Part shown: positions 34,781 to 45,166 of the stretch, piece by piece
Layout of the letters: the number at the start of each line of letters is the position of its first letter
Numbering within the stretch: position 1 is the first letter of the stretch
Assembly (NCBI GenBank): GCA_002778195.1
Contig: PCDI01000006.1
Location: forward strand, 1,245,950-1,309,949
Source: Raffaelea ambrosiae
Taxonomy: Eukaryota; Ascomycota; Sordariomycetes; Ophiostomatales; Ophiostomataceae
Direction of reading: 5' to 3'
DNA length: 64,000 nucleotides
The notes under the pieces: generated by a model
The model's input: the letters and a program-made list of their open reading frames with translations, nothing else
Told to the model about the DNA's origin: nothing
Databases searched by the model: none
Translations under genes and position numbers: made by a program

Positions 34781-35512
34781 ATAATAAAATAACAACTCGT
34801 ATAATAAATAAAAAACTTACCCTATGAGGGAATCCGCCGCGGGAATATCCAAACCTTTTAACACCGCACCCTAGTTAATAACACTAACGGCTCTTAAAGA
34901 TTAAAGCGACGTAACGACTTCAAACTCCTTAGTAAACACACGATTTACTTTAACATAAGCCGCCTTTTAACGCTTACGCTTTTTAACAGCATTTAACTTA
35001 TTTAACGTCTTTAAATCACAAACGGTTAAATCCTTCGCCCTCGTAACTACTTCCTCCTTTTAACGCTTTAAACGCATTAAACGAGCGAGACCCTCGTTAA
35101 AAGCCTTCTACGCCGTTAAAAGCTCTTACTTAGCTAGGTTTTCAGCCCTTTTGAAGCGGCGGAACTCGGTAAAAAGACGCTTTACTATATAAAAAAGTTA
35201 AAAAAAAAGAATCGTAAAGGAAAAAGAACACTTATAAAAAGAAGTAAGCTTCTTCGAGTCGTTATAAAAACGCTCGCGTCGAACGTAAGTAGAATAACGA
35301 AACCCCTTTTTAAACATTCGATAAAAAAACCCCTTTAAAGAACAAAACGAACACAGTATAACTTCAAAACCTTCGAAATTAATAGAGTTAGTAAGAACGG
35401 CGCGACGTCGCGAAGGATACGACTTTGAAACTCGAAGAAGTATAATAAAGAAACTTACAAAAGAAAACAAAGTTAAGTTTTTAAAAGTAAAAACAATGAA
35501 GGAGGAGGATAA

Positions 35513-35938
35513 TGTTACGACCCGCGTTACCGCTCTTAATTAAAGCCCCGCTATTAACTATAAGCGGAATTACGAAAACGGTTAGAAAGGGTAGAAAAGC
35601 ATATTACGTAACTTATTACGTAAGATTATAAAGAATTAATGATAATTAATAATAATTAGTAATAATCACTAACCCCGATTACGAAGCGGTAATCGCTCTA
35701 AATAAATAAAAAAACAAGCTCGCCCCCCCCTCGAGCAAACAGATAAAAAGAGTTAAACTCTTTAATAGTTAATTTAAATATTTAAAATAAGCTCGAATAG
35801 CTTTAACAGCTCTTAAACACTCGCCCACACGCACGAAAAAACAAAACCGCTTTAATATTATAAACCCCAAGCCTTAATTATCCTATTAATATAAACTCTC
35901 ACACAGGTTTATCACTTAAAAACCCAGTGTTCGTTACA
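35513..35938 (+). repeat. Gypsy-3 right LTR (426 bp), heavily mutated
   Basis: Aligns with 28748-29165 but with many C-to-T and G-to-A changes and a C-run expansion near 35725-35733. The CACGT motifs and 10-bp repeats of the left copy are destroyed here. Confidence 0.88.
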
Positions 35939-36535
35939 ATACGCTTAAGCCGCTTATTAAACTCGCTCTTCTTCGTACACACTTTTACACACTACTCGCT
36001 ACTAAGATAAAGCACGGCGACTATACTTAATATTATAAACAGTTTCACCTATAAGTATAAGTTAAGTCGCGCTACTAGTGTAACGAAAACACCATACTAA
36101 AGCACTTAGTCCACTACCGCGTTTATCGTCACCGGTAGAACAAACACGCGTTTAAAATGAGCTAAGCACGTATATTAAAGGGCACACCTGCCCGCTGGAG
36201 TTTTCTCATAAACTTAATCGCTCACCCGATGGTCTTTTCTTTATTTCTATCCACCGTCATACACCCCTTGAGGTAACTGACGGCACGAGGCTTAAAGCCT
36301 CTTGCTCAGACGAACTTTTAACAACAAATATTTAAGGAGATATATACGGTGGAACACAGGGTCAGACGGAGGACTCGCATGCCCGCACGCGACGCCCACA
36401 CAAAGGGCAGTAGATCAGGTCTTGCCGGGACTAGCCCGCAGTAGTTAAGCCCCAACACGTCACATGCGCCCAGCTGCGCGATATACGGCACCGCAAGCGG
36501 TGCTAATAACGTTAAAATTAATTCAATTCAATTCA
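35939..36535 (+). mobile_element. LINE 3' end (right flank of Gypsy-3)
   Basis: Translates to the C-terminal tail of a Tad1-like ORF2: a K-I-K-H-G-D-Y motif, then C-N-E followed by H-L-V-H-Y-R-V-Y-R-H-R (a Cys/His knuckle), then S-T-V-I-H-P-L. The non-coding 3' tail ends in GTTAAAATTAATTCAATTCAATTCA-type repeats. It is homologous to 46127-46648. Together with LINE-B it brackets Gypsy-3, but the middle part of the LINE between the RT fragment and this end is missing. Confidence 0.8.
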
Positions 36536-36611
36536 CCAATATACATAGAGCGCCTGGGTAAGCTCACTTAATCCACTGCTGCTCTTGTTCTTATATCATT
36601 GCTTTCGTGTT

Positions 36612-36878
36612 TTAGCCATAGTTTGCCAGCGTAGGCCCTTCGGCCTGGAATGTTTCCAGCAAGCTATTGTAGAACTGCGCATCCTCACCCGCATTCCCAG
36701 CAGCATCGCCGGGATAGATCTCGGGCTTGGCCTTCGAGTTTGCATCGGCAAATGGAAAGCCGGAACGAGTTGTGCAGTCGAATCGTTGCTGAGGCGCCAG
36801 CCAGGTATGTGTCGCCTGGTCCTTTGCCCATCCGTTCGAGCGGCTTATCCGGTTGAGTACACACTGTTGACTTACCAT
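36612..36878 (-). CDS. Unrecognised C-terminal exon or gene remnant
   Basis: A minus-strand open frame of 88 codons in ordinary-composition sequence just outside the RIP block. It ends in a compact segment containing S-G-F-P-F-A-D, then IYPGDAAGNAGEDAQFYNSL and a terminal N-Y-G. The segment looks protein-like, with two cysteines and no low complexity, and could be the last exon of a secreted or enzymatic protein, but I do not recognise the family. The upstream frame continues for a short distance past the Met at 36878 with one stop, so the 5' part is lost or lies in another exon. The plus-strand frame over the same bases looks less natural. Confidence 0.35.
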   Translation of the reverse strand: MVSQQCVLNRISRSNGWAKDQATHTWLAPQQRFDCTTRSGFPFADANSKAKPEIYPGDAAGNAGEDAQFYNSLLETFQAEGPTLANYG

Positions 36879-37202
36879 GCTTTGTTGTCACAACGCTGGA
36901 CTGGCCATCTTGCATGGGCCTTCGCAAAGAAACACGGGTCCGAGTTATAGAGGTTTATATTCTAGAAGTGGGTGCCTGTTAGGAAGAAGCTTAAACTTGG
37001 GCCCGTTAGTCCAAGACAACTCTGACAGAGCAAACTGGCCAGGTACAAGCGACATGCTTAAGTTGAAGGAGACTAAAACAAAGACGAAAACTAGAGAACC
37101 ATTCATCCCCGTCGCTTAAAAACTCAACCTATTTAACACGAATTAAGACGTAGGCGTATCTCGCTTCTAACATGCGAATAACCTCTATTATTCCCTAGCA
37201 AA

Positions 37203-37445
37203 ATGGAATCGACGCGCCCAGGTTCCCATAATCCATTGTCGGAATGCCTAAGAAGGCGAAGCAGGGCTGGCGAAAACGTTAGAAAGAGATGGAAAACCCT
37301 CGTTAAAACCGGGTATCTGCTTTTTGAACGCTACGGAGTAAGAGTGTATTTTTCTATCTCACTACTAACAAATCGAAACAACTTCGTATTCCGCTTTAGT
37401 AAAGACGTTATACCACTGCTACCGGGCGACTTGGTAGGAGCCTAG
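37203..37445 (+). CDS. Small MADS/SRF-like protein (weak similarity)
   Basis: An 80-codon frame with a basic segment R-x-R-K-R-W-K-T-L-V-K-T-G-Y followed by L-L-F-E-R-Y-G-V-R-V-Y-F-S-I, then F-V-F-R-F-S-K and P-L-L-P-G-D-L. The order basic helix, hydrophobic helix, beta-strand, Pro-rich end resembles short fungal proteins with an SRF-type (MADS-box) domain, which bind DNA as dimers. The match is by pattern only and some expected Lys/Arg residues are missing, so this could be a decayed copy. It has no clear neighbours. Confidence 0.35.
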   Translation: MESTRPGSHNPLSECLRRRSRAGENVRKRWKTLVKTGYLLFERYGVRVYFSISLLTNRNNFVFRFSKDVIPLLPGDLVGA

Positions 37446-38137
37446 TTTCCTCAGTCCTTATAATAAAGCTAACGGTTGAAAGGAAACGGTTTATCCCCTA
37501 CCTATTGTTATCACGAGGGGTAAGGGCATCGAAGAGCCGGAGCACGATGTGTGAAATATAACGCGAGACGCCTTTTCCTACGAGTGACGGCTCCTACTTA
37601 AAAAGTATTGCTATTTTGTACTAGCTTTGTTAGATACATGAAATTAAACTGTTTTTGTATAAAGTTGGCTAACAGTTCACATTCTTATTAACAGTCCGCT
37701 CCTAAAATGGCTAACCGATTAAGATGCTTAGTGTTTAAAGACAGCGGGTGACACACAAGGCTGGTGTGCGGAGCGGGCTAACCAATTGCTTACAACTTGC
37801 TTATTATGCTCCCCCCCCCCTTCCTCCAGTGTTAGGGGTCATCGGGTCATTACCGCTAACCCGTTCTATTTAATCATTTATAGTAAAATACGTCCCAGTC
37901 AAAATTGAAGCTATCCACAATTGCATTATCGAAATACTCCTGATGGCCCGTCCTCTCTCATTAATCGCTACCTCGCTCACTCACACTACCGTATGTTCAC
38001 ACAGAGCACAGTATCGTAGACGATATCTGATGTCTTGCACAAACATTTCTATTACATGGCGATGGATCTTCGTTTTCAACTAGCTCTGGAATTACAACTA
38101 TACCTCTGCTCCAAGTGCACTCGGTCCAGAGACATGT

Positions 38138-38773
38138 CTAAACTAAAACCACGCCCAGCGATGTGAAAGCAGTGGAACCAAAAAGGCACACTAAGCACAT
38201 TCCATACACGGGGCCAAACTGGACTGTGATCCACGCAGGCAAGTGCTGGCTCGTGGACCGGAGGCCGTCCAGAACAACCACTGTCTTGTAAAAGGGTAAG
38301 CAGCAGCGAAGGCCAAAAATAAACAGCACCGCAGCCCACAAAAGTCTGTACCCCGGAAAGCCGATAGCGGGAAACCGCGTCACGTCACGCAATAGGCCAT
38401 TGACGACAAATGCCTGGGTTAAGACCGCCAGAAGACCTTCGAGCAGGTTGGTTCATACATACAGATTCAGGGCGCTTACCGACGCTGCCGTCGGGGCATC
38501 GGTGTCATCTAAACCGGGCGGCCAAAAGGGCCCGACACTGGGTGAAAAGATACCAGCAAGCGCCAGCGGCCAACGGCTGTATGTTCGGTTCCGTGCCGCA
38601 AACTCGAAACACACGTGTGTCGTTCCGAGAGAGATGGCTTCTGGAAGGACCGCGGCGATGGTTTGGGAGGAATAGAAGCACTGGTTTGGGCCATGCAAGA
38701 GGCCCAAATCTGGGCCCCGCCAGCCTGATATCCCAAAGCTGGTGGGGCTAAAACCAGGCCGTGAGAAAACCAA
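38138..38773 (-). pseudogene. Possible broken multi-pass membrane protein
   Basis: One minus-strand frame can be followed from 38773 to 38138 with a single TGA at 38453-38455. It contains several hydrophobic stretches: L-Y-V...N-L-L-E-G-L-L-A-V-L-T, then L-L-W-A-A-V-L-F-I-F-G-L, then Y-G-M-C-L-V-C-L-F-G. This suggests a multi-pass membrane protein of unknown family whose frame has one nonsense codon. Other frames over the same region are also open, so support is limited to hydrophobicity and length. Confidence 0.28.
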
Positions 38774-38925
38774 GACCCCACAAAAAGCATCCGCTTTATT
38801 AAGGAGCTAGTTTTTACGGGGGGGTTAGATTGCGGATTCAGAAACAGTAAGAGACTAGTTTTAGGACGTGGTTGGACGCGGTACGAATAGAGAAGCCGGC
38901 CCTTCACTAGCCGTAAAAAAAGCAC

Positions 38926-41900
38926 GAGGGCCGAGTAGGAAAAAGAAACACCGCCAATCTACACGCCATGCGTGTGCCTACTGCAATCCATTAGTTGCCG
39001 TGCTCTCTTCGTAGATTCCAAGTATACGACGTCTAGGTATTTGCTATGGGGCATGGTGAATAAGAAACGCCAAGCAAACGACGCAACCACGGCCGCACAG
39101 CGTTGACGAAGTATATATACTTAAGACCTATGCCCTAACCCTCGCGCCTTGCTGGGTTCTGAGACGGTGAAGTCAGAGAGTAGCCGCGAGGACGCCGAAC
39201 GAAAGCTGAACGAAGGGGAAGGGGGTAAAGGAAGTTGTTAAGAGCCAGGAAACAGAGTCGTTAAGGCCATGGGGGCTACGGAGGACTGTCCTGGTGGCCC
39301 ACAGTGCACCGCTGCTCGACCTGACGGACGGTGGATCAAGGCGGGTTAGTTCTGGGAAGAGGAAGACTGCGCCGTCTTCCGGATTTTCCTTGGGCAAGAC
39401 ACGGTCGATCTGATGCTGGAGACGGCGTCAGATAACGGGAAGCTGGCTCCGGGGGTGGCGCCCTGGGCAACCAGTGGGCCGTAGCAAATGCAGTCGAGCT
39501 GTCGGCCCTGCTACCAGCGGTCCTGGCTCGCACCCAGGCTGTGGACAAAGAAGTGTTGAAGAAAGTCTCTAGATGGATCGGTCGGGTGTGGTATCGCCTT
39601 CGCCCGATTCGTACTCAGGGCACTGCGGCACAACGGGAGGAAGTCTAGACACATGGTCGCACAGGGTTATGTGCCGCGCTTTGGAGGAGATGCCGAGCCG
39701 GACACCTATTCTCATGGCCGCTGCAACTACATCATCGCGTTTTAGTTTCCCTCAAGTTTCTTTTTATTCACCATTTCAAAATTTCCACCAGATCCAGACG
39801 CAATTTCTCCCTATTATTAAATATACCCGTGATCACCAAGAGTTACTTCAGGATGGTATTAAAGAGGCAAAATAAAATACCTGAGTCATAAAATAAAAAC
39901 ACAGGCATTGTTCGGTTAGGGCGTGATATAACGCCAGATGTTATTAAGTCGTCTTAACACAAGAACCCGATTCCTTCGTTGCCCTTTAATAAGAGCTCCC
40001 CGTACTCCGTAAACAAATAAAGAGAAAAAAAAACAAGAAAAAAAACAAGAAGGACTTCTCGCCCAAAGGAACCAAAAAGAAAATATCACCGTACGGCCCC
40101 CTCCCTCAGATGCTATGAACCCAACGTTGGTTCTGCGCATCGTACAGCCATGTGAACTCGCCGTCCTCCACTTCAAAGCCATTCGTAGGCGGCGCCGCAT
40201 TCTCCCAACCCGGCGGCCCATACCGCAATTGTTGCGCAGCACCACGGCCGCCGACAGAATGGCCTCGTACGGCTACACCTCCTCTGCCACCGCCACGACC
40301 CTGGAAAGTTGGGCAACTGCCCCTTGTCACGTTCCCTGCCTCTGCATGGGTGCAAAGGCAAGGCTGGAGTAAGAGGTGCCAATGTATGTCAAGCCTCGCA
40401 CCATGCTTTTCGTCTTCGTTAATGCCTCCTTTCCTAATAACCATAACCTCACCTCCTAACAGGACTTTGTTACAGTCATTGCCAACGAAGTATCAGTTGA
40501 TCAGGAGACCCGTGACGTCAACGGCAATATTATGCACTGGAATTCAACGAAATGCCGCAGGGTTACGCGCAGCGTACTGGCACTAGCCGCATCCTATAGA
40601 CGTCCTCGTTCGAAAGGCATCATGGAGACGCTGGCCGTTCTGCCTATCGGCGCTACAATCTGTATCTCGAGGTGCAGGAGATGGGACGCCATGATTCAGG
40701 AGACGGAGGTCACTTAGGCCTTTATCAAGCCGACCCAGCCGAACGAGGTGCCCACACTGCGGCAGCTCGTCGTGGTCGACACGGCGCATCGTGATGGGAA
40801 CGACATTGTGGGATTTGTGCTACCCGCGAGGTCTTCTAAACGGCCAAAGCATAAAGATGAACTTGCTGGCAGGCACCCAGCGTTGCCATCTTGCAAGACC
40901 TTGGTGCCAACACCGTTGGGAGATTAGCAAGAGAAGGGCTTTGAGTAGCATATGGTTTTCTTTGTATCACTTCCACCGCTGGCTGAATGGTCAGGGATCC
41001 AAGCCATACCACGGACTCACATTTTCACAATGCCTGAATGGGCGCAGCGGCTTCGTCTAGGGTTCATTTACTCAAAGGGCATTGTAACCATGAAAGGGGC
41101 CAGCTAACGAGCGACTGGATCTAGCTAGCACTACCGGAGACCAATGAAGAGCAGCCAAGAAAAAAAAAAGAAGAAAAAAGAGAGGAACCTCTAGCACTAG
41201 AAAATCGGCTTCTTCAATAAATAGCAACATTTAGAATGGTATTTCAGCAATTTCTAGTCTCATATCGTTGCCCGAGTGCCTTTTCTTTTAAGGCGTTCTT
41301 TTCTTCTCTCACAGGTTTCGACCAACCCAGCCCCTTCTTAGCCTGAACAGCCACAGCGCTCCACCGCTGTATCTGCCTGTCTAGCCGGACAACTAATTCG
41401 AGGTTGTGACCCCTGAAAGGTAGAACTTGGAAAAACCAGCACTTGAATTGCCACACTTCATACATACAACGCTTCACGACATCCACCTTCAACAATGCTC
41501 CGCTAAGTCGATTGACCCTCTCCTCCTGATTTTTTTACAACCCGTTTTTGGAATCATCATAGTGAACTCTGAGACGTTACTCCCTAGCTTGGCTAACCTT
41601 CTGTTTTTCCTTCGTATTTTAATGTAGTTATAACTAAGTTATCATTAAAATCATCACAACTACGTAGTTATGGGAGTGGGTGAATGAACATCTAGGTACG
41701 TGAGCGTTCTGCATGATATCTCTGGGCACGCATGGTGCTCATTCCCGACCTGTTCAACTTTGCTTATGTCAGTCGAAAGTATTAAGTACTTACAGGGGAG
41801 AATGTCCGACAAAGACTCCTTGGCTCTCGAGCAGAGATTATTCGAGGCCTATCGGCCAGAGAAGTCGTTGCTTAGTTGTATTTGCTACAATGATGGTGGG

Positions 41901-42584
41901 TAATGTTGTGTGTTATGTTCGTGTCTTTTGCTAACCTATTGACGCGCCGCATAGTTTCCAGCCGTGGATTATCGCAAGCGCAGGGGATGGATCGAGACAC
42001 GGTTATGGCTACCACTGGCGTAGCCAGTGCAGAATCGGCAATTTTGTCTGCGCTTCCTCACTAACAACTGCTGTCTGGGCCCTGTCGAGATGGCCACGGT
42101 TCTGGAGCAAGGGAGCGATGCCGTGCTTGTCCCACTCTGCGCTCCATCGTCTGCCTCTTCTTGCTTGTGGCCATGCTGAAGATTCCGCTACAATGTCGGA
42201 CCGACTTTTCTGATTAGAAGATGTGGCCTCAACCCGGATTATATGCTGCGCTGACACGGCTCGGTTCCTTGTTTTGGGGAACCTTGTAATAGGTCCTAGA
42301 AATGGGGTCTTTCGCAGCGGAGGGGGGGGAGAGAGAGAGAAGAGGCGGGCCTTAGCCAACCCTAAGGTTGCCTGTCTCTCCCAAAGGTAAGCCCACGATA
42401 GGATGCCCCCCCAAAACGAGAGACATGTCGGCATTCAACTCTGTGTTCCGGCGCGTTGAGGCCGAAAACGCGTCCAGTATGTCGGGGCCGCTCGTGTTCG
42501 CCTGGATATTCTCCGTTTCCCGCATAGCAGGGGGGCCGGATCGAAAGAATGTCGAGCAGCTCAAGCGCCTGTTTCAAGATGGCC
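38926..42584. other. Gene-poor interval without a supported gene
   Basis: Only short open frames are present on both strands and none shows a recognisable domain. A TATA-like run lies at about 39110-39120. A minus frame at 40106-40444 has a Gly/Arg-rich stretch and ends in a plausible W-x-Y-D-A-Q-N-Q-R-W tail but could not be assigned. A purine-rich tract lies at about 41160-41190. Composition is intermediate and RIP is not obvious. Decayed genes may be present. Confidence 0.4.
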
Positions 42585-43437
42585 ACTACGCCCCGGGACG
42601 CGCCGGCGAGTCGGGCGGACAAGCCATGCGGACGAGGTCCCAGTACGGCCCGTCACCGCTGTTGACCCAGACCGGGTCGTAGGACGGCGGGTCGTTCATG
42701 TCGACGGTGATGGCCCACTAGTAGTTCTAGCGGGCGTCGGACGCCAGCACGGGCCGTGTCCGCCGCTTCACGCCCTCGGCCACCAGCCGGGCCATGTCCT
42801 CAAACGGCACCATCAGCCGCGGCTCGTCCATGAAGTTGGCGGGCATGTCGAGGTCCGGCAGCCAGCGGCCGGCCTGGCGCACGAGTTTCATCAACAGCTT
42901 CAGCCACGGCACCTTGTCGGTCACGTCGCCGACCATGGTCACCTCGCCGTGCCGCACACGCACGCGGTGGTGGCAGCCGGCGGCGCGCGTGGCCAGTACC
43001 GTGGCATTCAGCGCTCGGAACGTCTGGATGTCGTAGCCCTAACCCTCGATACGGTGGAAAATGTCCTCGACGACGACAGCGTCGTGGCTCTGGGCATACT
43101 CGAACCACTTGTCGAAGCTTGGCGGCGGGTGCTGTCGGCGGCGGGTTCGGTAACGCGCAGCGGCTTTGGCGAGGGTGGTCAAGCGGGACTGCAGGAGGCG
43201 GTGGAAGGTGATGTTGGCGTTGGAAATGAGCCGGTCAAAGGGGTTGCGGTCGGGGTCCTGCAGGGTGAGGAACCGGGTCTCGGCCGAAGGCGGCTTCCGG
43301 GTATTTGTCGCATAGTTGTGAATGTCGCCCAGGTCGACCAGTTCGGCAAGAAAGATGTAGACACTGAGTGCCGAGACCAGGACGCAGCTCAGCACGGCCA
43401 GCCGACAGAAGCGGAAGCCGGCGATGCGAGGGGACAA
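42585..43437 (-). pseudogene. GT90 (CAP10-like) glycosyltransferase fragment with nonsense codons
   Basis: The minus strand opens with M-S-P-R-I-A-G-F-R-F and a hydrophobic signal-anchor-like segment (L-A-V-L-S-C-V-L-V-S-A-L), as in type II Golgi enzymes. Then come R-R-R-Q-H-P-P-P-S-F-D-K-W-F-E-Y-A, V-V-V-E-D-I-F-H-R-I, and after a stop V-R-V-R-H-G-E and P-D-L-D-M-P-A-N-F-M-D-E-P-R. Later M-A-C-P-P-D-S-P-A-R appears. This order matches fungal GT90/CAP10-like proteins, which transfer xylose or related sugars to glycans. In-frame TAGs lie at 43041-43039, 42729-42727, 42720-42718 and 42587-42585; at 42720 the context N-Y-stop-W implies a lost Trp. The 3' half of the catalytic domain is missing. 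Confidence 0.65.
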
Positions 43438-43798
43438 CGTGGTGCGGCAGTCTCAACGGCGGAGTGACAGTGGTGGCCTTTCCGTGGAAAAATAAACGGT
43501 TGCGAGAGCCAAAAAGGACTCAAAGAACCCGTCAAGGAGACATGATAGAAGGAAACAAAACCGGTTCCGGAAGTAGGACGCAAGGTACGAAGGATGGGCT
43601 TTGGTGGCACAGAAAATTTCTATCCGAGACGCTGTTGGTCCAGGGGAAGACGCATTGGTATCCTTTGTCCCACGTTCAACAGACAAATCAAATTTCACAC
43701 AGAAGGGCTATCATGTAATACTACAGACGTAGGGACAGAGGACAACTTCGGCTCGACCTCGACCGCATCTCACCTCGCTCAACTCGTCACCCGGGGGA

Positions 43799-43818
43799 GG
43801 GGGGGGGGGGGGGGGGGG
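43799..43818 (+). repeat. Homopolymer run of 20 G
   Basis: An uninterrupted 20-G run, preceded by GGGGGAGG, upstream of the GT90 fragment. It could form a G-quadruplex and its length is prone to assembly error. Confidence 0.9.
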
Positions 43819-44323
43819 TAGTATAAAACTATAAATAAAACAAAAAAAAATTGTCTTCGCCGTAACATGAGTAAGTTCCGCGTGTCTCTTCTACGTGTCC
43901 CCTTTCAAGGCTAGTAGCGTTCGGAACTATCAAACAAGCAAAGACGATAAAAACAATATAATTGTACACACTTTGTAACAAATAAATTTATTAGTAAACT
44001 AGTAAGATCATGATCAACTTATCAAGCGACAAATCAATCTAACCACGAAACAAGCAAACGAATCTCGTATTTTCCCCTCAAAGAATTTAATCTCAACCCC
44101 TCCCTGAGTTGTGTTCTGCTAAAACAACCACAACTACAATCTCAAATTCTGCGCAATCGCCATACTCGACCGACACATTCTCATCCTCGACATCAAAGCA
44201 TAGGCCAGCGCGCACGGTGATATAGCCGAGCGAGACGATATAGCCCCCTCTCTCTTTACCAGCAAATATGTTGAATATGTGCAATATGTCCCCTAAGTTA
44301 ATATTTATGAGGACGCGAAGCTA

Positions 44324-44986
44324 TTAAGCCGGGGCATTGACCGTGTTCTTGCTTAGATTCACGGCACCGTTCAGGGCGTAAAGTCCCCCGTTTGAGCTCG
44401 CCCCAGTCAACAGGGTGATGGCCGTATAAGCAACGACGTTTCCAACAAAGCTGCCCCCGATGGTGGCCGAGCTACCAACCTTCCAGAAGACGTTGGCGGC
44501 CGAGGCGCCGTTTTTCAGGACCACGGACGAGGCCGCGGTCGACGACAGTGCGGTCCCGACCTAGAAGATCCAGACACCTGTGGTGCTGCCCTTTCCATCG
44601 AGCGTGAGTTTTCCAAACAGAGTGGCGGTCGTAGCAAACTTGTAAACGCCGGCCTTGAGGGTCTTCCCACCCAGGTCGCCAGAGAGGGTGGTAGCCGGGC
44701 TCGCGGCAACTAGGGCTTTGTAAGCGATGAGCGCGTCTTGCTAGGCCTTTTTGGATGTCGCATCGGCCGAGTGGATCGACCCGCCTATGATTGTGCCAGG
44801 GGGGAATCCAGTAACGGCCGTGCCAGGATAGACGCCGATGTCACCGGTGACGACGGTCAAGCCAGCGTTGGTCACCGTCGTTCCTGCTAGCGCGCCAAAG
44901 ACATCGGCCGTGCCGAGATTGATCGCCGCATAGACAGCTTGGCTGGTGGCCAAGACGAGGGCCAAGATGCGCGTGGTAAACATCAT
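44324..44986 (-). pseudogene. DUF3494 ice-binding-like secreted protein with two premature stops
   Basis: DUF3494 proteins are secreted beta-solenoid ice-binding proteins found in bacteria, algae and some fungi. The ATG at 44986 gives a signal peptide (M-M-F-T-T-R-I-L-A-L-V-L-A, cleavage likely after V-Y-A). The family hallmarks follow: N-L-G-T-A-D-V-F-G-A-L-A-G, then T-V-V-T-G-D-I-G-V-Y-P-G-T-A-V-T-G-F-P-P-G-T, then L-S-G-D-L-G-G-K-T-L, G-V-Y-K-F, S-S-V-V-L-K-N-G-A-S, and N-V-F-W-K-V-G-S-S-A-T-I-G with F-V-G-N. The length of about 220 residues is normal and no intron is needed. TAG codons at 44743-44741 and 44563-44561 stand where family members have Gln, each explained by one CAG-to-TAG change. 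GC-rich, not repetitive here, and otherwise intact, so inactivation seems recent. Confidence 0.85.
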
Positions 44987-45158
44987 GATGAATGTGATGG
45001 GGAAAAAAGGCAAATGTGCTTTTTTTTTAAGAAAAAAAAAGAAACGTGAGAAGGACGGAACAAGTGAAGCCGGCAGTTTTATGAGTTTTGTTATTGGTGT
45101 GATTGTTTATGATAATGAGATGAACTTTCTTGAGATGGACAGAGACTGATCACTGACT

Positions 45159-45166
45159 CTTATATA
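45159..45166 (-). promoter_or_regulatory. TATA-like box upstream of the ice-binding-like gene
   Basis: TATATAAG on the minus strand, about 173 bp upstream of the ATG at 44986 and separated from it by a pyrimidine/purine-rich leader. Position and sequence suit a TATA element. Confidence 0.45.

Larger units (their letters stand above)
28748..35938 (+). mobile_element. Gypsy-3: full-length chromodomain LTR retrotransposon, heavily RIPed
   Basis: About 7.2 kb between a 418-bp left LTR (28748-29165) and a 426-bp right LTR (35513-35938), both TGTTAC...TTACA. A polypurine tract GGAGGAGGATAA precedes the right LTR. The internal frame gives gag, a CCHC knuckle, reverse transcriptase, RNase H, integrase and chromodomain. 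The flanking 5 bp differ (CTTAG left, ATACG right), and the LINE sequence on the two sides is not contiguous. The left LTR is far less mutated than the right LTR and the interior. Confidence 0.9.
3030..36535. other. RIP-mutated AT-rich repeat block
   Basis: From about 3.03 kb composition switches to TpA-rich sequence in which CpA and TpG are scarce while CpG stays common. This is the expected result of repeat-induced point mutation (CpA to TpA on either strand). Frames of recognisable retroelements run through TAG/TAA/TGA codons that sit where Trp, Gln or Arg are expected. Intensity is uneven: Gypsy-1 (15.6-21.2 kb), the captain region (about 9.9-12.7 kb), the solo LTR at 8.49 kb and 28.24-29.17 kb are lightly hit, while LINE-A, Gypsy-2 and the body of Gypsy-3 are heavily hit. 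Confidence 0.88.

Noticed and set aside
39128..39140. CCCTAACCCT, resembling a telomere repeat (also near 43036)
   Set aside because: Only about one and a half units at each site, so chance or a single interstitial match; no tandem array.
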